Program-made: the position numbers and the translations under genes
Source of the DNA: Acetobacteraceae bacterium
Lineage (GTDB): Bacteria > Pseudomonadota > Alphaproteobacteria > Acetobacterales > Acetobacteraceae
Reading direction: 5' to 3'
DNA length: 64,000 bases
Assembly (NCBI GenBank): GCA_024280945.1
Contig: JAMXLO010000032.1
Location: 1 to 64,000 of the forward strand
Notes under the pieces: generated by a model
What the model saw: the letters and a program-made list of their open reading frames with translations, nothing else
What the model was told of the DNA's origin: nothing
The model's database searches: none
Shown here: one piece after another, positions 61,656-64,000 of the stretch
Layout: each line of letters begins with the position of its first letter
Numbering within the stretch: the first letter of the stretch is position 1

Positions 61656-62584
61656 GGTTCTGTCAGCGATCAGGCCAGGCGTTTGCTGGTCGCCAGTTGT
61701 AACGGCTACGATCTCCGGAGGTGAGGGGGGCCAAGCGAAGTGCGTTGCCCGGAATGCCGATCGCCGGCGGTCAGGGAGCGGCTTGAGCGCACCGCACAGG
61801 ACTATCGCCGGTTCCGGTGTCTGGACTGCACGAAGCAGTTCAACGAACGGAGCGGTGGAGGGCTGAACCGGACGCAATGTCCGAGCGATGTGATCGCGCT
61901 CGCGGTGCTTTGGCGGCTCCGCTATAAGCTCAGTCTGCGAGATCTGGCTGAGATGTTCCTGATCCGTGGCATCGTGTTCGCCTATGAAGCGGTTCGTGAT
62001 TGGGAGGCCAAGCTCACGTCCGCATTGGCGGAGGAACTGCGCCGAAGCCGAAAGGGCAAAGTCGGCCGCAGCTGGTCAGTGGAAGTATGTCTATCGCGCG
62101 ATCGATCGTGATGGCGCCCTGGTTGACGTGATGCTCAGCGAGCACCGCGACCTGGCTGCAGCTAAGCGTTTCTTTCGATCAGCAAAGGCCGTCGCCGGCG
62201 CAATTCCCGACCGGGTCACGACGGACGGCCACGACGCCTATCCCCGGGCGATCCGGACGGAGCTCGGCAGCCGCGTACGGCATCGGACGAACTGCTATCT
62301 CAACAATCGCCTCGAGCAGGATCATCGTGGCGTCAAGGGCCGATGTCGACCGATGCTCGGCTTCAAGAGCGTCCCGTCAGCAAGACGGTTTTGCCGCGGC
62401 CACGACGAACTCCGGAACTTCCTGCGCTCTCGATCTCGTATGTGCCAACATGTTCCCGCCGCTACACGGCGCTTTCAGTACATGCGTCGGACAGCCCTCG
62501 CACTCGGTATCCTCGAAGCTGCTTGACCGGGAAGCTCTGCAGCTGAGAATTGCTCCTCCAACAGGCTCGAAACCTGACAGAACC
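61656..62584 (+). mobile_element. IS6-like insertion sequence remnant
   Basis: A 929-bp element bounded by inverted ends GGTTCTGTCAG (61656-61666) and CTGACAGAACC (62574-62584). It holds a single transposase of the zinc-ribbon IS6/IS240-like type. Bases flanking the ends (TGCCAGTG left, GATCGGCC right) are not the 8-bp duplication expected for this family, so the insertion is old or rearranged. The transposase is frameshifted, so the element cannot move by itself. The 287 bp to its left and 250 bp to its right hold no gene I recognise. Confidence 0.8.
61740..62526 (+). pseudogene. IS6-like transposase, inactivated by an internal deletion
   Basis: The first frame starts with a zinc ribbon (CPECRSPAV and RCLDC) and HTH region ('LRYKLSLRDLAEMFLIRGIV') and ends at 'GKVGRSW'. 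A gap of about 32 bp at 62075/62076 then removes the stretch that should read Y-V-D-E-T-Y and shifts the frame. The second frame resumes at 'KYVYRAIDRDGALVDVMLSE' and runs through 'TTDGHDAYPRAIRTELG' (second Asp) and 'NNRLEQDHRGVKGR' (Glu). The first catalytic Asp of the DDE triad is therefore lost. Confidence 0.83.
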
Positions 62585-62835
62585 GATCGGCCAGCTCCGT
62601 TTGATGAAGGACGCAACCTTCGAACCAGCGGCGCGTTCCGCCCGATGACGGCTCTCGACCCGACCTGGTCGGAACCTGCTCAAACAGGCCATTCCGCAAG
62701 CGAACATTCGGCTCCGGGTCGTGCCGCCGGTCTTGCGCCGATGGCTGTCATTGCATTGGCGACGCAGCTCTTCCGCAGCGGATCCCAATCGCCGATGTCC
62801 CGAGTTGCAAAGTTGCAAGGCCTCCGCTCACAAGT

Positions 62836-64000
62836 TTAGCCAAGCAATAGATAAATCGCGGCGGTCCAGGAGAAATCCTCGCCCCCGATGCCTCCTCCAT
62901 CTCGCGGGTCGAAATACTCGCTGAACCCGCCGTTTGCGATCATGTCCCGTGTGCCGCTGCGTAAGTCCGCGGCTAAGCCGGGTTGACCGGCGCGTGCCGC
63001 GCCCTCGGCGATCATCCAGTTCACTACCGCCCACACTGGGCCGCGCCAATAGCGCAGCGCATCGAAGCGCGGATCATTGGGAGCGGTTGACGGCACGAGG
63101 TAGCGGACCTGTCCCGCCCATCGTCGCAGCATCGCCGTCATAGCCGCAGCGCGAGATGCATTCGCTACGTCAGCATACAGCGGCAACAGTCCACCCGATG
63201 TGGCTACGCCTATCGGACTGTCGGCGATCAAATCGAGCGAGTGGAACAGCCCAAGCTGTGTGTCCCACAGTTTTTCGATCGCAGATTGCATGCGTTCGCT
63301 GCGTGCAGCAATCTCCCCACCGTCCCCCATTTGGCCAAATCGCTGGGCGAGCACCGACAGGTCACGTTCGGCACGCAGCAGGATAGAGTTCGTGCCAATG
63401 TCCGCCACCCGGAACGGCGATGCAGCCAACATCTTCTCGGGCTGCCAGTGCACATCACGAAACAGGTCCACGAGGTGAATGAAACGCTGGTACTCTTCAG
63501 CGCGCGGCCGCATCGTTGCATCGACATGCGTCGTATCGCGTCGCTGTACTGCCGTGATTGTCGTCGCCGGCACGCGAGCCAGCGCAGCGTCCCAGGCAGG
63601 GCTGTTGTCCATGCCCGTCTCCCACGGATGCATCGTCGACACCAAGCCGCTGCCATTGGGGTCCCGCGCCCGCGGCCACCAACGATGGTACGCGACCAGT
63701 CGCGGATAAATCGCCGCTACGCGTGCCTCGGCCGCCGCGCGATCCTGCGAGCGTTCAAGCATGTGCCGCACGGCACTCGCCAGCACCGGCGGCTGCGTAA
63801 TCCCCGAGGTCGGGGGCGTATGGTCAACGCCCCATACAGCGGGACCAGGGAAATAATCGTCAGACGGCGCATGGAACACGATCTGCGGCACAAGCCCATC
63901 GTCCCATTGACCTTCGAGCAGTCGCTCCACCTCGGTGAAGCCACGCGCCTCGTCAAACGTCGCCCAACCCATGGCAACGAACGCCGAATCCCAGTTCCAC
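62836..64000 (-). CDS. GH63/GH37-like glycosidase, partial (N-terminus beyond window)
   Basis: At least 387 residues of an (alpha/alpha)6-barrel glycosidase. The visible part opens WNWDSAFVAMGWA at the right edge and continues with 'HPWETGMDNSPAWDAAL' and 'RYWRGPVWAVVNWMIAEGAA'; these are characteristic of GH63 and mannosylglycerate hydrolase-like glucosidases. The open frame continues into the window edge, so the Met at 63972 is internal. The C-terminus (SWTAAIYLLLG) is complete. Substrate may be a compatible-solute glycoside or trehalose-like sugar, but this is a guess. Confidence 0.85.
   Translation of the reverse strand, partial: WNWDSAFVAMGWATFDEARGFTEVERLLEGQWDDGLVPQIVFHAPSDDYFPGPAVWGVDHTPPTSGITQPPVLASAVRHMLERSQDRAAAEARVAAIYPRLVAYHRWWPRARDPNGSGLVSTMHPWETGMDNSPAWDAALARVPATTITAVQRRDTTHVDATMRPRAEEYQRFIHLVDLFRDVHWQPEKMLAASPFRVADIGTNSILLRAERDLSVLAQRFGQMGDGGEIAARSERMQSAIEKLWDTQLGLFHSLDLIADSPIGVATSGGLLPLYADVANASRAAAMTAMLRRWAGQVRYLVPSTAPNDPRFDALRYWRGPVWAVVNWMIAEGAARAGQPGLAADLRSGTRDMIANGGFSEYFDPRDGGGIGGEDFSWTAAIYLLLG

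Noticed and set aside
61458-61877. Minus-strand ORF left of and into the IS element
   Set aside because: Half of it is antisense to the transposase; the rest has no recognisable sequence or ribosome site.

Overview
The window is GC-rich, densely coded chromosomal DNA of an alphaproteobacterium. The pairing of fdxA with an S4 protein and a SUV3-type helicase, a DUF1150 gene, a long-tailed CarD, motA/motB and GC-rich interspersed palindromes suggest the Rhodospirillales, most likely an Acetobacteraceae-like lineage. That family placement is inference; no rRNA or marker gene here settles it. Nearly all of the window is ordinary chromosome. Only about 56.8-62.8 kb looks like a decaying accessory patch.

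Layout. 0-7.1 kb (minus): a leucine/isovalerate degradation operon (isovaleryl-CoA dehydrogenase, then 3-methylcrotonyl-CoA carboxylase beta and alpha), followed by a branched-chain-amino-acid-type binding protein and a truncated IlvD/Edd dehydratase. 7.1-15 kb: a TPP enzyme, thpR-tesA divergent from a YbbA/YbbP-like ABC exporter whose permease gene carries an in-frame palindromic element, a Bax-inhibitor-1 protein with a clear terminator, and an uncharacterised protein. 15-22 kb (minus): a collinear block DUF47-pit-helicase-S4-fdxA-carD-DUF4239. The S4 gene seems to lack a normal start codon. 22-26 kb (plus): htpG behind a heat-shock-like promoter, an M17 aminopeptidase and a MarR regulator.

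26-45 kb holds many surface-polysaccharide genes: a WecA-like initiating transferase with its ribosome binding site buried in a hairpin, a CapD-type dehydratase plus DegT aminotransferase, an RmlC-like epimerase, two GT39-like membrane glycosyltransferases, a GT2-GtrA fusion and a GH5 hydrolase. Between them lie two orphan binding proteins, tRNA-Leu(TAA), DUF1150 with a tiny coupled ORF, Crp/Fnr, LysR and Lrp regulators, thioredoxin reductase, and a candidate structured RNA ending in an intrinsic terminator. 43.9-50.3 kb: motB-motA (inverted order), a pair of palindromic repeats, mscL, a two-motif retropepsin-like lipoprotein, and a response regulator convergent with a CHASE3 hybrid kinase. 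50.4-56.8 kb: a MarR-GNAT fusion, a luciferase-like monooxygenase, acetate kinase and an orphan molybdenum hydroxylase large subunit.

56.8-62.8 kb is the decayed patch: two broken class III adenylate cyclase genes bracket a second mscL; next come a serine hydrolase with five 51-52-residue C-terminal repeats and a dead IS6-like element. The window ends in a GH63-like glycosidase that runs off the edge.

I did not find a phage, CRISPR, defence or biosynthetic system. The strongest leads are regulatory or evolutionary: the structured RNA near 38.3-38.4 kb, the RBS hairpin at 27.0 kb, the apparent AUA start at 17.75 kb, the coding palindrome at 11.2 kb, and the repeat-bearing serine hydrolase at 59.4-61.4 kb.
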